Assembly (NCBI GenBank): GCA_003222035.1
Contig: QHUS01000049.1
Location: forward strand, 1-64,000
From: Gemmatimonadota bacterium
Lineage (GTDB): Bacteria; Gemmatimonadota; Gemmatimonadetes; Gemmatimonadales; GWC2-71-9
Direction of reading: 5' to 3'
DNA: 64,000 nucleotides
Position 1 is the first letter of the stretch. Each line of letters opens with the position of its first letter. The position numbers were made by a program, and so were the translations under genes. Below are positions 43,186 through 51,752 of the stretch, piece after piece. The notes below the pieces were generated by a model. That model worked only from the letters and a program-made list of their open reading frames with translations, was not told the DNA's origin and did no database searches.

Positions 43186-43899
43186 CTAATAGCGGTCGTG
43201 GTGGCGCACCCAGCTCACCGGCTCGTCGGGATCCTCGTCGCGCCCCTTCGGCACCAGGTCGAGCACGTTGTACGTGCCGTTCAGGAGGTCGATGCCGCGG
43301 GCGTAGCTTGAGTACGTGTGGAACACGGTACCACCTGGATCCCGGTAGAACACGCTCGCGCCCTCGCGGTCGGGCATCGCGAAATCGGTGGTCGCGTAGT
43401 TGTAGAAGACGCTGCCACGCTTCACCTGCTCGGGCGTGAAGGAGACACCCAGGTCGTAGTTGAAGTCGCTGTTGCCCGACGACACCCACTTGAAACGCCA
43501 CCCCATGCGCTGCTTGAACCGCTCGATCGCCGCGAACGGCGCGCGCGACACGACCACGAAGCTCACGTCGCGCTGCGGCAGGTGCAGCCCGGCTCCGTCG
43601 TAATGATCGGCCCAGAACGAGCATATCGGGCACCCTTCCGTGTCCCCGGGCGCGAACATGAAGTGATACACGAACAGCTGGCTCCTTCCGCCGAAGAGCT
43701 GGGCGAGCGTTTCCTTGCCGTCCGGTCCCTCGAACGCGTAACTCTTCTCCACCCGCTCCCACGGCAGCGCGCGCCGCATTCGGGCGAGGTCGTCCCGGGC
43801 ACGCGTGAACTCTTTCTCTTTCTTGAGCAGTTTGGTGCGGGCGGCGATCCACCGGTCGTGGGAAACGATCGTAGGCTTGTTCCGCTTCGTCGCGGTCAT
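43186..43899 (-). CDS. DUF899 thioredoxin-like protein, copy 1
   Basis: 237 aa from ATG at 43899, after CGAGG; the frame is open further upstream but overlaps the ArsR gene antisense. The thioredoxin-like motif is APGDTEGCPICSFWAD (CPIC). It shares LFVYHFMFAPGD, MGWRFKWVSSGNSDFNYDL and VFHTYSSYARGID with the downstream copy. It is the first gene of the operon and starts 52 bases from the palindromic operator candidate, so it is likely the direct target of the divergent ArsR regulator. Confidence 0.9.
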   Translation of the reverse strand: MTATKRNKPTIVSHDRWIAARTKLLKKEKEFTRARDDLARMRRALPWERVEKSYAFEGPDGKETLAQLFGGRSQLFVYHFMFAPGDTEGCPICSFWADHYDGAGLHLPQRDVSFVVVSRAPFAAIERFKQRMGWRFKWVSSGNSDFNYDLGVSFTPEQVKRGSVFYNYATTDFAMPDREGASVFYRDPGGTVFHTYSSYARGIDLLNGTYNVLDLVPKGRDEDPDEPVSWVRHHDRY

Positions 43900-43950
43900 G
43901 CGGGTACCTCGGCGGATGTGAGATCTGGCGCTCGCGCGCGGGATGCACGA

Positions 43951-43972
43951 TATTCTACCGATCGGTTGAATA
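43951..43972. promoter_or_regulatory. 22-bp palindromic operator candidate for the ArsR regulator
   Basis: TATTC(T)ACCGATCGGT(T)GAATA is a near-perfect inverted repeat (all pairs match except one symmetric pair next to the central ACCGATCGGT). It lies in the 84-bp region between the divergent DUF899 and ArsR genes, ending 11 bases before the ArsR GTG, where binding would block both promoters. Its length and AT-rich arms fit a dimeric winged-helix repressor. Autoregulation by the adjacent ArsR protein is inferred. Confidence 0.7.
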
Positions 43973-43983
43973 ATAAACAACCC

Positions 43984-44310
43984 GTGTCTCGAAACCGTTC
44001 CCGTCGCCTCGACCGCGTCTATGGGGCCATCGCGAGCCCCACCCGCCGCGCTATCCTCACCATGCTGGCGGGGGGCGAGGTGAACGTCGGCGACCTGGCG
44101 GCGCGCTTCCCCGTCTCCTTCAACGCGGTGTCCAAGCACGTGAAGGTGCTCGAGCGCGCAGGGCTGGTGGCACGCCGGGTGCGCGGTCGGGAGCACCGGC
44201 TCCGCTTGCGGCCGCAGCCGCTGCGCGAGGCTGCACGCTGGCTGGAGACCTACCGCGCGTTCTGGGAGGCCAGGCTCGACGCGCTCGAAGCGCTGTTGTC
44301 GCGCTCATGA
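43984..44310 (+). CDS. ArsR-family winged-helix repressor
   Basis: 108 aa from GTG at 43984. The winged-helix domain is clear: LDRVYGAIASPTRRAILTML, then the recognition helix FNAVSKHVKVLERAGLVARR and wing VRGREHRLRL. It has no cysteine pair for metal sensing, and belongs to the SdpR-like subgroup that is usually encoded with SRPBCC proteins. It overlaps the following SRPBCC gene start (ATGA). Probable target: the adjacent palindrome. Confidence 0.9.
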   Translation: MSRNRSRRLDRVYGAIASPTRRAILTMLAGGEVNVGDLAARFPVSFNAVSKHVKVLERAGLVARRVRGREHRLRLRPQPLREAARWLETYRAFWEARLDALEALLSRS

Positions 44311-44756
44311 CCACGGCCGATCAGACCGGCGACACGCTCGTCGTGCGTCGAGTGCTGGCGATCGCGCGCGAGAAGGTGTTCGCCGCGTGGCTCGATCCCG
44401 CGAGCCTGGCGCAGTGGATGCGCCCGGGAGCGGTCAGCCACGCGACCGTCGAGGTCGACCCACGGGTCGGCGGGAAGTTTCGGATAGTGATGCATCGGGG
44501 TCGCAGCGACGGCGGCGATGTCGAGCACTGGGGCGAGTACCTGGCGATCGAGCCGCCTGCCCGCCTGTCGTTCACCTGGATTTCGGTGCATACCGATCTG
44601 CGGCCCAGCGTGGTCACAGTCGAGCTCGCGGAGCGTGGCACGGGGACCGAGCTGACGCTCACCCACCAACGGCTGCCGCGGGCGAAGGTCGAGGCACACC
44701 GCGAAGGCTGGACCGACATTGTTCGCAAGCTCGAGGCAGCGCTGGGCAAGCCTTGA
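44307..44756 (+). CDS. SRPBCC/AHSA1-family protein
   Basis: 149 aa with a START-like fold of the AHSA1 (Aha1-like) group: VLAIAREKVFAAWLDPASLAQWMRPG, VDPRVGGKFRI, GEYLAIEPPARLSFTW, and the C-terminal helix HREGWTDIVRKLEAAL. Such proteins bind small hydrophobic ligands in a deep cavity. It is translationally coupled to the ArsR repressor (ATGA), a frequent arrangement; the SRPBCC protein may sense or process the same compound. The ligand is unknown. Confidence 0.9.
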   Translation: MTTADQTGDTLVVRRVLAIAREKVFAAWLDPASLAQWMRPGAVSHATVEVDPRVGGKFRIVMHRGRSDGGDVEHWGEYLAIEPPARLSFTWISVHTDLRPSVVTVELAERGTGTELTLTHQRLPRAKVEAHREGWTDIVRKLEAALGKP

Positions 44757-44792
44757 TGGGCCGCTCTCAGCGGCCGTGCCGAGCCGCGGCTC

Positions 44793-45341
44793 TCAGCCGC
44801 GACCGGCCCAGACCTGCTCCGCCTGCCATAGATGCCGATGTTGATGCCGCGGCAGAATGGTGAAGCAGGCATACAGGTTGTAGTGCACCCGCGCGTTGAA
44901 CGGCGACGTCACGCGTACCTGAGAGAGCGGCAGGTGGTCGGCCTGCGCCAGCAAGTCCAGCTGAATCCGCTGCAGCCGCTCGAACTCCGTCACCAGGAGC
45001 GAAGGTGCGACGGCGCTCGAGGGCACGAACCGCGCAATCGTCTTCAAGCGCACCCGCACCGGAGGCCCCATGGTCCACCACAGCAGCCAGCCGACCGGAT
45101 CCCGCCGGTAGCGCGCCGGGGCCGGCAGGTCGAGCGTGCGGGCACGCGCGATCGCCTCCCGCAAGAGTGGCAGGTATTCCACCGACGTGAGGTTCAGATG
45201 GGCCACGCACTCGGCGACGGACCAGCGATCGGGATGGGCGCGCTTGCTCCAGCGCTCGACCGGAACTGTGCGCAGCAGATCGTGCAGACGCCGCTGGGCG
45301 CTGCGATACTCGTCGGCGATCAGCTCGAGCTGAGGGTGCAT
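44793..45341 (-). CDS. DinB-family four-helix protein
   Basis: 182 aa from ATG at 45341. DinB/YfiT-type fold: RTVPVERWSKRAHPDRWSVAECVAHLNLT with the first metal His, and HQHRHLWQAEQVW with the remaining His ligands at the C-terminus. These are putative metal-dependent transferases, some acting with bacillithiol or mycothiol. It follows the kinase gene with 28 bp and may be in the same operon. Confidence 0.87.
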   Translation of the reverse strand: MHPQLELIADEYRSAQRRLHDLLRTVPVERWSKRAHPDRWSVAECVAHLNLTSVEYLPLLREAIARARTLDLPAPARYRRDPVGWLLWWTMGPPVRVRLKTIARFVPSSAVAPSLLVTEFERLQRIQLDLLAQADHLPLSQVRVTSPFNARVHYNLYACFTILPRHQHRHLWQAEQVWAGRG

Positions 45342-45369
45342 GCCGGAGCCTCGCGTCTCGTGGCCTTCG

Positions 45370-47010
45370 TTATGAATTCCCCGGCACCACGGCCGTTGCG
45401 ACCGCGTGTCCGCGAACCCCTCTGTTCTCGTGTCGAGCAGCGGGCCGGTTCGTACTCCACCACCGGGCCGCCTTCGCTTCCGTCCAGGCCTCACGAACCG
45501 GCACGGCCCTGAGCGCGCTCGCCAGCTCGTCCGCACTCGCCGGCCGCTGCTCCGGTTTCTTCGCAAGGCACGACAGGATCAATCGATCCAGGGCCGGGGG
45601 AATGTCCTGCTGCGTTCGCGCGGACGGCGGGACCGGTACCTCGTTCAGGTGTCGCGCGATCACTTGGAGCGGACTCGCCGCCTCGAACACGAGTCGACCG
45701 GTGACGAGCCAATACGCGACGCAACCCAGCGCGTAGAGGTCCGCGCGGCCATCCACGGAGTCACCCAGCGCCATCTCCGGCGCCATGTACGCCGGCGTGC
45801 CCGGCGCAATCCCCGCCGCGGTCTCGCGTGACTCCGCCACGTTCCCGGTCACCGACTTGACCAGCCCGAAATCCAGAACCTTCACGAAATCGTGCTCCAG
45901 ACCCATGCGGCCCAGGTGGATATTCGCCGGTTTGATGTCCCGGTGAACCAGGCCGCGGGCGTGCGCCTCGGCAAGCGAGGCGCACGCCTGCACCAGGATG
46001 TACACCGCCCGGTCCGCCGGAACCGGCCCGAACTGTTGCACCAGGGTCTCCAAGTCCAATCCATCCAGCAGCTCCATCACGAAATAGAGCGTGCGGTCTT
46101 CCGCGATCCCGAAATCGTACAGCTCCACCGTGTGCGGCGACCGCAGATTCGCCGCTGCCTCGGCCTCGCGGCGAAAGCGCTTGATCGCGAGCTCCGCCCT
46201 CGCGCTGTCCACCGCCCCGATCATTTCCGGCCGGATGAGCTTGATCGCCGCGGTGCGGGCAAGCATGCGGTGGGTGGCCGTGTAGACCTCGCCCATGCCG
46301 CCGCGCCCGAGCAGCTCTCCCAGCCGGTAGCTCCCCAGCTCCCGCGCGCTGGCGACCTGCTGCCCCAGCCTGGTCACCACGTGCGAGATGACGACCGTCA
46401 CGCCGAGGAGCAGATAGTTGGGGTAATGCATGACGAGCCCATCCCCCAGCGACCCGAACGGGTGGTGCCCGGCAAGCCCGGAAACCCACATTCCCACCGG
46501 CTCCATCGACGCGGTGATGAAGCCGGCAACGAGCATCTTCCTTGGCGCGACTGGCACGATCGCCGCGAACATGAGCATCACCGGGCCGATCCAGCTGATC
46601 ATCGGATTCAGCTTCCAATCTTCGGGAATCGGGCTCCAATGCATCATGATGGACAGCTCGAGCGCCGTCAGGACCAGGTACGCGAGCCCGAGATCCAGAA
46701 TGAAGACCGGCGAGCGGGTGCTGCTCCGCACATAGAGAACCAGCGCGATCGACACGGCGCAGCTGAACGCCGACACATGATCCGCGAAATCGAGCTGCGC
46801 CCAACGGGGGTCACCCAGGGCGAGGGCAGCGGCATGTCCAGCCAGCGGTGCGATGAGCCACAGGCTGGCGGCCACCAGCGCCAGGATCCCCAGCCGTCGC
46901 GACGCCTGCCGCAGGAGATCCTCCGGCAGCGCCCGGCGAGCCGCGCCACGGCGATCCGTCCCAGCCGGCGTGCTGCGGACGGGACGAAGCGCGAGACCCG
47001 CTTCGAGCAT
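45370..47010 (-). CDS. Ser/Thr protein kinase with N-terminal multi-span membrane domain (kinase 3)
   Basis: 546 aa. Unlike the two kinases at 9025-13487 the membrane part comes first: about six hydrophobic segments in residues 40-215 (LGILALVAASLWLIAPLAG, AFSCAVSIALVLYV, FILDLGLAYLVLTALELSIM, MISWIGPVMLMFAAIVPVA, MLVAGFITASMEPVG, YPNYLLLGVTVVISHVV). The kinase domain follows (228-505): LGRGGMGEVYTAT, Lys257, HRDIKPANI, DFGLVKS, and APEM instead of SPEQ. It should be active. The N-terminal domain may sense a membrane signal. It is cotranscribed with the TPR protein upstream (56 bp). Confidence 0.92.
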   Translation of the reverse strand: MLEAGLALRPVRSTPAGTDRRGAARRALPEDLLRQASRRLGILALVAASLWLIAPLAGHAAALALGDPRWAQLDFADHVSAFSCAVSIALVLYVRSSTRSPVFILDLGLAYLVLTALELSIMMHWSPIPEDWKLNPMISWIGPVMLMFAAIVPVAPRKMLVAGFITASMEPVGMWVSGLAGHHPFGSLGDGLVMHYPNYLLLGVTVVISHVVTRLGQQVASARELGSYRLGELLGRGGMGEVYTATHRMLARTAAIKLIRPEMIGAVDSARAELAIKRFRREAEAAANLRSPHTVELYDFGIAEDRTLYFVMELLDGLDLETLVQQFGPVPADRAVYILVQACASLAEAHARGLVHRDIKPANIHLGRMGLEHDFVKVLDFGLVKSVTGNVAESRETAAGIAPGTPAYMAPEMALGDSVDGRADLYALGCVAYWLVTGRLVFEAASPLQVIARHLNEVPVPPSARTQQDIPPALDRLILSCLAKKPEQRPASADELASALRAVPVREAWTEAKAARWWSTNRPAARHENRGVRGHAVATAVVPGNS

Positions 47011-47066
47011 CTAGACCCTCCTCGTTGGCATAGTACGCCGAGGTGCAGTCGCCCTGAGCCCGACGA

Positions 47067-47543
47067 TCAGTTGACCACGGCCTGCAGCCGCCGCAGCCCT
47101 GCCAGCGCGGGCGCATAGCCGGGCATTTTCTCGAGCGCCCGCCCGTACTCCCCCACCGCGTCCAACACCTGCCCCTTCCGTTCGTAGATCCGCGCCAGAT
47201 TCACGTGCGGAAACTGCGGCGACTCGTAACGCGGCGCGTCCATCGCTTGCCGGAGCCACGGGATCGCCTCGTCCTCGCGTCCCAATTCGATCAGATAGCA
47301 CCCGATGTCGTTGTACGGATTCCCGAACGACGGATCAACCGCGATCGCGCGCTTGCACTCGGCGATCGCCTCCGCGTAGCGCCGCTCGAACGAGTACACC
47401 CACCCCAAGAACGTGTGTGCCTCGGCCGTCGGCAGCTCCGCGAGGGAAGCCTGGTACAACTGGATCGCCCCCGCCAGATCGCCCGTCACCTGGCACTGGT
47501 ACGCGCGCTCGAATAGCTTTAGCGCCCGAGCTCGATCACCCAC
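47067..47543 (-). CDS. Tetratricopeptide-repeat protein
   Basis: 158 aa consisting of about four TPR units: RALKLFERAYQCQVTGDLAGAIQLYQ, AHTFLGWVYSFERRYAEAIAECKRAIAVDP, PYNDIGCYLIELGREDEAIPWLRQAMD and PHVNLARIYERKGQVLDAVGEYGRALEKMP. There is no signal peptide, so it is probably a cytoplasmic adaptor. It is the first gene of an operon with kinase 3 and may bring substrates to it. Its 5' end faces the GT39 gene. Confidence 0.85.
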   Translation of the reverse strand: MGDRARALKLFERAYQCQVTGDLAGAIQLYQASLAELPTAEAHTFLGWVYSFERRYAEAIAECKRAIAVDPSFGNPYNDIGCYLIELGREDEAIPWLRQAMDAPRYESPQFPHVNLARIYERKGQVLDAVGEYGRALEKMPGYAPALAGLRRLQAVVN

Positions 47544-47602
47544 ACGCCAAGCCTATTCGCCCCGCACCGCTCTCGCCACCACGCCCGTCGACTGGGCTGC
47601 CG

Positions 47603-49288
47603 TTGCTCCTGCTTTTCGCATGTGTGCTGCTGGGCTGGAACCTCAACGGGTACCGCCTGTTCGACCCGGACGAGGGCCGCAACGCCGAAGTGGCGCGGGA
47701 AATGGCTCATTCGAACGACTACGTCGTGCCGCACCTGAACGGTCTCCCCTACCTCGACAAGCCGATCGTCTATTTCGCCGCGGCGGCGGCGGCCATGGAG
47801 CTGCTGGGCCCCACCGAAGCCGCCGCCCGCCTGCCCGCGTACCTGGCGACGCTCGCCACCGTCGCGCTGCTCGTGTGGTTCGCCCGGCGCCGCTGGGGCG
47901 AGCGGGGCGGGTGGATCGCGGGCCTCGCCTACGCCACCATGGTGCTGCCCCTCGCGTACGCCCGCACGGCGATCTTCGACAGCACGCTCACACTCTGCAC
48001 GACGGCCGCGATCCTGTCGTTCTGGGACGACCGCCCGGTGCTCGCCTGGGGGGCGATGGCCGCGGGCGTCCTCACCAAAGGGCCGATCGCCCTCGCGATC
48101 CCGCTGCTGGCGCTCGTCGCGCACGCGTTTCTGACCGGCACGTCGGTGCGATCGTTGTTCCCGTGGCGCGGCCTCGCCCTGTTCGGCGCGATCGTCCTTC
48201 CCTGGTTCCTCGCGGTCTCGATCGCGCACCCCGACTTCCCCCGCTATGTGTTCCTTCGCGAGACGCTCGAGCGGGTGACGACCACGCGGTTTCACCGCAC
48301 CGCGCCGTTCTGGTACTACCTGCCGATCGTGCCTGTCGCGGCCTTCCCCTGGATCGTCCCCGCGCTCGCGCGCGTGAAGCACTGGCGCGAGACCTGGAAT
48401 GCCCGGTTGGACGATGCCGCCCGCGAGCCCCTGCTCCTCGCGTGCTGGGTGCTCGTGCCGCTCCTGTTCCTCTCGCTGAACCAGTCGAAGCTGCCGCAAT
48501 ACGCGCTGCCGCTCATGCCGGCCGTGACGCTCGCCGCGACCCGAAACCTCGTCGCGGGCGGCCCGGCAACCGGGGCGCGCGCGTACATTGCGGTCGCCGC
48601 AATCGTGGGCCTGGCGTTGGTGGCGCTCACCCACTGGCTCCCCGCGCCGATCAGTCTCACACCCGAGGAGAAGTCGGCCATCCCGCCCACCGCGGTCGCG
48701 CTGGGCGTCGTCGTGCTTTGCTCGGCGATCCTGGTCGGGCTCGGTGCCTACGCTCGTGATGCCGCGGGCCGCAAGGCCATCGCCGGGTATGCTCTGGTCG
48801 TCATGACGATTCCGCTACTCTCGCAGCGATTGCTCGCCGCGGTCGGCGAGGACCGCTCGTCCGCCCCGGTCGCCAGCGCCACGGCGGCCGCGCTGGCGCA
48901 CGCTGGGGACTCCGCCACGGTGCTGGGCGTGCTGGCCTACCCGCCCTCTCTACCCTTCTACCTGGGTCGCCCGATCGCCGTCGCCACCGAGACGGGGCAG
49001 GAGCTCACGAGCAACTACATTGCGGACAACCAGATCCGCTTCCGCGATTATCCCGCGTCACCGCTCCTCCCTGCGGGCTACTGGCGCGAGGTCCTGGTCC
49101 GCTGTCCCGTGCCCACCGTATTCGTCACGACCGCGAATTACCGCGAAGCGCGCGCCGCGCTCGACGCCTCCCTCCCGCTGCTCGCGGCCGACAATCACTA
49201 CGCCGCCTACGGCCCTTGCCGGCCACGTGGCGTTTCACAACCTGCAAAACCTCCCCAACCTCCACGGGGTGGCGGGGCAGTGCGGTAG
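47603..49288 (+). CDS. GT39/ArnT-like membrane glycosyltransferase (start uncertain)
   Basis: 561 aa if it starts at TTG 47603; the frame is open to a GTG at 47417, which lies well inside the TPR gene on the other strand and lacks conservation-like sequence. It is a polyprenyl-phosphate-sugar-dependent transferase with about ten membrane helices. The catalytic acidic motif is FDPDEGRNAEVAREM in the first periplasmic loop. WYYLPIVPVAAFPWIVPAL and LNQSKLPQYALPLMPA are typical of ArnT-type enzymes. It likely adds a sugar to lipid A or another envelope acceptor. Its stop TAG shares a base with the next start. Confidence 0.87.
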   Translation: MLLLFACVLLGWNLNGYRLFDPDEGRNAEVAREMAHSNDYVVPHLNGLPYLDKPIVYFAAAAAAMELLGPTEAAARLPAYLATLATVALLVWFARRRWGERGGWIAGLAYATMVLPLAYARTAIFDSTLTLCTTAAILSFWDDRPVLAWGAMAAGVLTKGPIALAIPLLALVAHAFLTGTSVRSLFPWRGLALFGAIVLPWFLAVSIAHPDFPRYVFLRETLERVTTTRFHRTAPFWYYLPIVPVAAFPWIVPALARVKHWRETWNARLDDAAREPLLLACWVLVPLLFLSLNQSKLPQYALPLMPAVTLAATRNLVAGGPATGARAYIAVAAIVGLALVALTHWLPAPISLTPEEKSAIPPTAVALGVVVLCSAILVGLGAYARDAAGRKAIAGYALVVMTIPLLSQRLLAAVGEDRSSAPVASATAAALAHAGDSATVLGVLAYPPSLPFYLGRPIAVATETGQELTSNYIADNQIRFRDYPASPLLPAGYWREVLVRCPVPTVFVTTANYREARAALDASLPLLAADNHYAAYGPCRPRGVSQPAKPPQPPRGGGAVR

Positions 49289-51126
49289 TGTGCGGCATCT
49301 TCGGCGCCGTCTCGCTCTCCGGCGCCCCGCTCAAGCATCCCGACTGCATCCCTGCAATGGCCGCGGCACTCGCGCACCGCGGCCCTGACGGGGAGCGCAT
49401 CGTCGGGCACGAGCGGGCGCGCCTGGGCGCCCGCCGGCTCGCCATCATGGATCTCACGACCGGCGATCAGCCGTTCCAGAGTCCGGACGGCTCTATCTGG
49501 ATGGTCTGCAACGGCGAGATCTACAACGCTCGCGAGCTGCGCCACGAAGGCGCCCGCGCCGGCTATCCGTTCCGTTCGACGGGCGACATCGAAACGATCG
49601 TGCCGCTGTACACGCGCTTCGGCGCCGACAGCGTGAGCCGGTTGGAGGGCATGTTCGGGCTGGCCGTGTGGGACGACGCCCAGCGACGCCTGGTGCTCGC
49701 CCGCGACCGCGCCGGCGAAAAGCCGCTGTTTTGGACCGATGTGGCCGGCGAGTTGCGGTTCGCCTCCGAGATCCAGGCCCTGCTCGTCTTCCCGGATCAG
49801 CCGCGCCGCGTGAACCACGTCGCGGCGAGCCTGTACGCGGCGCTGGGATACGTGCCCGCGCCGCATACGATGTTCTCGGGAATCTCGAAGCTGCCGCAGG
49901 CCCACCTGATGATCGCGGATCGCGCGGGCGTGACCGTCCGGCGCTACTGGGACCCGGCCGCCGCCGCCACGCACCCGTCGCGGCTCGAGGGCCCCGACGG
50001 TCCCGCAGTCCTGCGCACCGCGTTGCTCCACGCCGTCGAGCGGGAGCTCATGTCGGACGTGCCGGTAGGCGTGTTCACGAGCGGCGGCCTGGACTCGTCG
50101 CTCCTTGCCGCCGCAGCGGCCCGGGTCATGGCGGGCGAGAAGATCCACACCTACTCGGTAAAATTCACGGAGCCGGGCTACGACGAAAGCCCGCATGCCG
50201 AGGCCGTGACGCACTCGATTCGGACCATCCACCATGTCGTGACCGCGGACGACTCCGCCCTCGAGCATGCCTTCGATCACGTGACCAACTCACTCGCCGA
50301 GCCCGTGGGCGACCCGGCGCTCTTGCCGACGTACCTGCTCGCCGACGCGGCGCGTCGCGACGTGAAGGTCGTCCTCTCCGGCGAGGGCGCCGACGAGTTG
50401 TTCGGCGGCTACCCGACCTACTTGGGACACAAAGCGGCCGGGCTGTTCCAGCGGCTGCCGGGCCGGCGGCTCATCCGGCGAGTGGTGGACCGCCTGCCCT
50501 CGTCCACCGGGAAAGTCACGTTCGAATTCCTGCTCAAGCAGTTCGTTGCCGCCGCCGAGCTCCCGTCGCTCGAGCGCCACCTCACGTGGTTCGGGGCCCT
50601 GGGACCGGGCGCGCGCGCCGCGGATACGGTGCCCGACGTCGCGTCCCTGCTGACGGGCTTTCCGCACGGCGATCCCTTGAACCGCATCATGTGGCTCGAT
50701 TTCCTGACCTATCTGCCCGACAACCTGCTGGTGAAGGTCGATCGCGGCACCATGCTGGCCTCCATTGAAGCGCGTGCGCCGTACCTGGACCGCGAGGTCA
50801 TGGAACTGGCCCTGCCGGCGTCGTCTGCGGTCAAGGTGCGGCGGCTCACCACGAAGGCGATATTAAAGGAAGCGGCGCGCGACTTGGTGCCCGCCGCCGT
50901 CATCCGGCGCAGGAAACGCGGCCTATCGGTGCCCGTGGCCCGATGGCTCAACACCGGCCTCCGGGCGCTCGCGGACCGCCATCTCGGCGCCCCCCGGCTG
51001 TACCGCGACGCCCCAACCGCGCGCCTCCTCGCGGAGCATCGCTCGGGGCAGCGGAACAACGCCCGCAAGCTCTGGCCCATTCTCATGGCGGAGCTGTGGG
51101 CCGACCGCTGGAGCGTCGACGTTTGA
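49288..51126 (+). CDS. asnB: Asparagine synthase (glutamine-hydrolysing)
   Basis: 612 aa from GTG at 49288, so that the catalytic Cys is residue 2 (VCGIFGAV) as required after removal of the initiator. The N-terminal glutaminase domain shows HRGPDG and CNGEIYN, and the C-terminal synthase domain the ATP-binding SGGLDSSLLAAAAAR (near 265) and SGEGADELFGGYPTY. Length and motifs match AsnB; similar enzymes sit in exopolysaccharide and lasso-peptide loci, but no precursor or partner protease is here. It directly follows the GT39 gene. Confidence 0.93.
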   Translation: MCGIFGAVSLSGAPLKHPDCIPAMAAALAHRGPDGERIVGHERARLGARRLAIMDLTTGDQPFQSPDGSIWMVCNGEIYNARELRHEGARAGYPFRSTGDIETIVPLYTRFGADSVSRLEGMFGLAVWDDAQRRLVLARDRAGEKPLFWTDVAGELRFASEIQALLVFPDQPRRVNHVAASLYAALGYVPAPHTMFSGISKLPQAHLMIADRAGVTVRRYWDPAAAATHPSRLEGPDGPAVLRTALLHAVERELMSDVPVGVFTSGGLDSSLLAAAAARVMAGEKIHTYSVKFTEPGYDESPHAEAVTHSIRTIHHVVTADDSALEHAFDHVTNSLAEPVGDPALLPTYLLADAARRDVKVVLSGEGADELFGGYPTYLGHKAAGLFQRLPGRRLIRRVVDRLPSSTGKVTFEFLLKQFVAAAELPSLERHLTWFGALGPGARAADTVPDVASLLTGFPHGDPLNRIMWLDFLTYLPDNLLVKVDRGTMLASIEARAPYLDREVMELALPASSAVKVRRLTTKAILKEAARDLVPAAVIRRRKRGLSVPVARWLNTGLRALADRHLGAPRLYRDAPTARLLAEHRSGQRNNARKLWPILMAELWADRWSVDV

Positions 51127-51173
51127 GCCAGTCTGGGTGGAATGACCCCGGAGCGATGCCCATAGAGGGAGCC

Positions 51174-51752
51174 ATGAACCGCGTCGAAGCCCTGCAGTTG
51201 ATGCAAGAGCACACCCAATCCCCCTCCCTCCGCCAGCACATGCTCGCGGTCGAGGCGGCGATGCGGGCGTATGCCGCAAAGCACGGCGAGGACCAGGACG
51301 CGTGGGGGATGGTGGGGCTGCTGCACGATTTCGATTACGAGAAATTCCCCAACCCCGAGCATTCGCCCACCGAGGGTCACCCATCGTGGGGGGTGCGACT
51401 GCTGCGCGAGAAGGGCACGCCGGAACCGCTGTGCCGCGCGATTCTCGGGCACGGCAACTACACCGGCGTGCCGCGCGATACGCTGCTGGCGCGGACCCTC
51501 TTCGCCGTAGACGAGCTGTGCGGCTTTCTCGTGGCATGCGCGCTAGTGCGCCCGTCCCGCAGCTTCGCCGATCTCGAGGTCTCGTCGGTGAAAAAGAAGC
51601 TCAAGGACAAGGGGTTCGCTCGCGGCGTAAACCGCGACGAGGTGACCCAAGGAGCCGCCGAGCTCGGCGTCCCGCTCGACGAGCACATCGCGTTTGTGAT
51701 ACAGGCGCTTCGGCCGGTGGAAAGCGATTTGCGCCTGGGTGGGTCCGGGTGA
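51174..51752 (+). CDS. HD-domain hydrolase
   Basis: 192 aa from ATG at 51174 after AGAGGGA; an in-frame ATG at 51156 is less well placed. The HD motif is LLHDFDYEKF (His51, Asp52), with His22 in RQHMLAVE as a further metal ligand and HPSWG (about 70) and the later GHGNYTG (about 93) as the remaining ones. Small HD proteins of this kind hydrolyse phosphate esters, often nucleotides; the substrate is unknown. Its stop overlaps the GTG start of the next gene. Confidence 0.87.
   Translation: MNRVEALQLMQEHTQSPSLRQHMLAVEAAMRAYAAKHGEDQDAWGMVGLLHDFDYEKFPNPEHSPTEGHPSWGVRLLREKGTPEPLCRAILGHGNYTGVPRDTLLARTLFAVDELCGFLVACALVRPSRSFADLEVSSVKKKLKDKGFARGVNRDEVTQGAAELGVPLDEHIAFVIQALRPVESDLRLGGSG

Noticed and set aside
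49288-51126. A lasso-peptide or other RiPP cluster around the asparagine synthase homolog.
   Set aside because: There is no precursor peptide, transglutaminase-like B protein or RRE partner nearby; the protein has the glutaminase Cys and general AsnB layout, so a housekeeping role is simpler.
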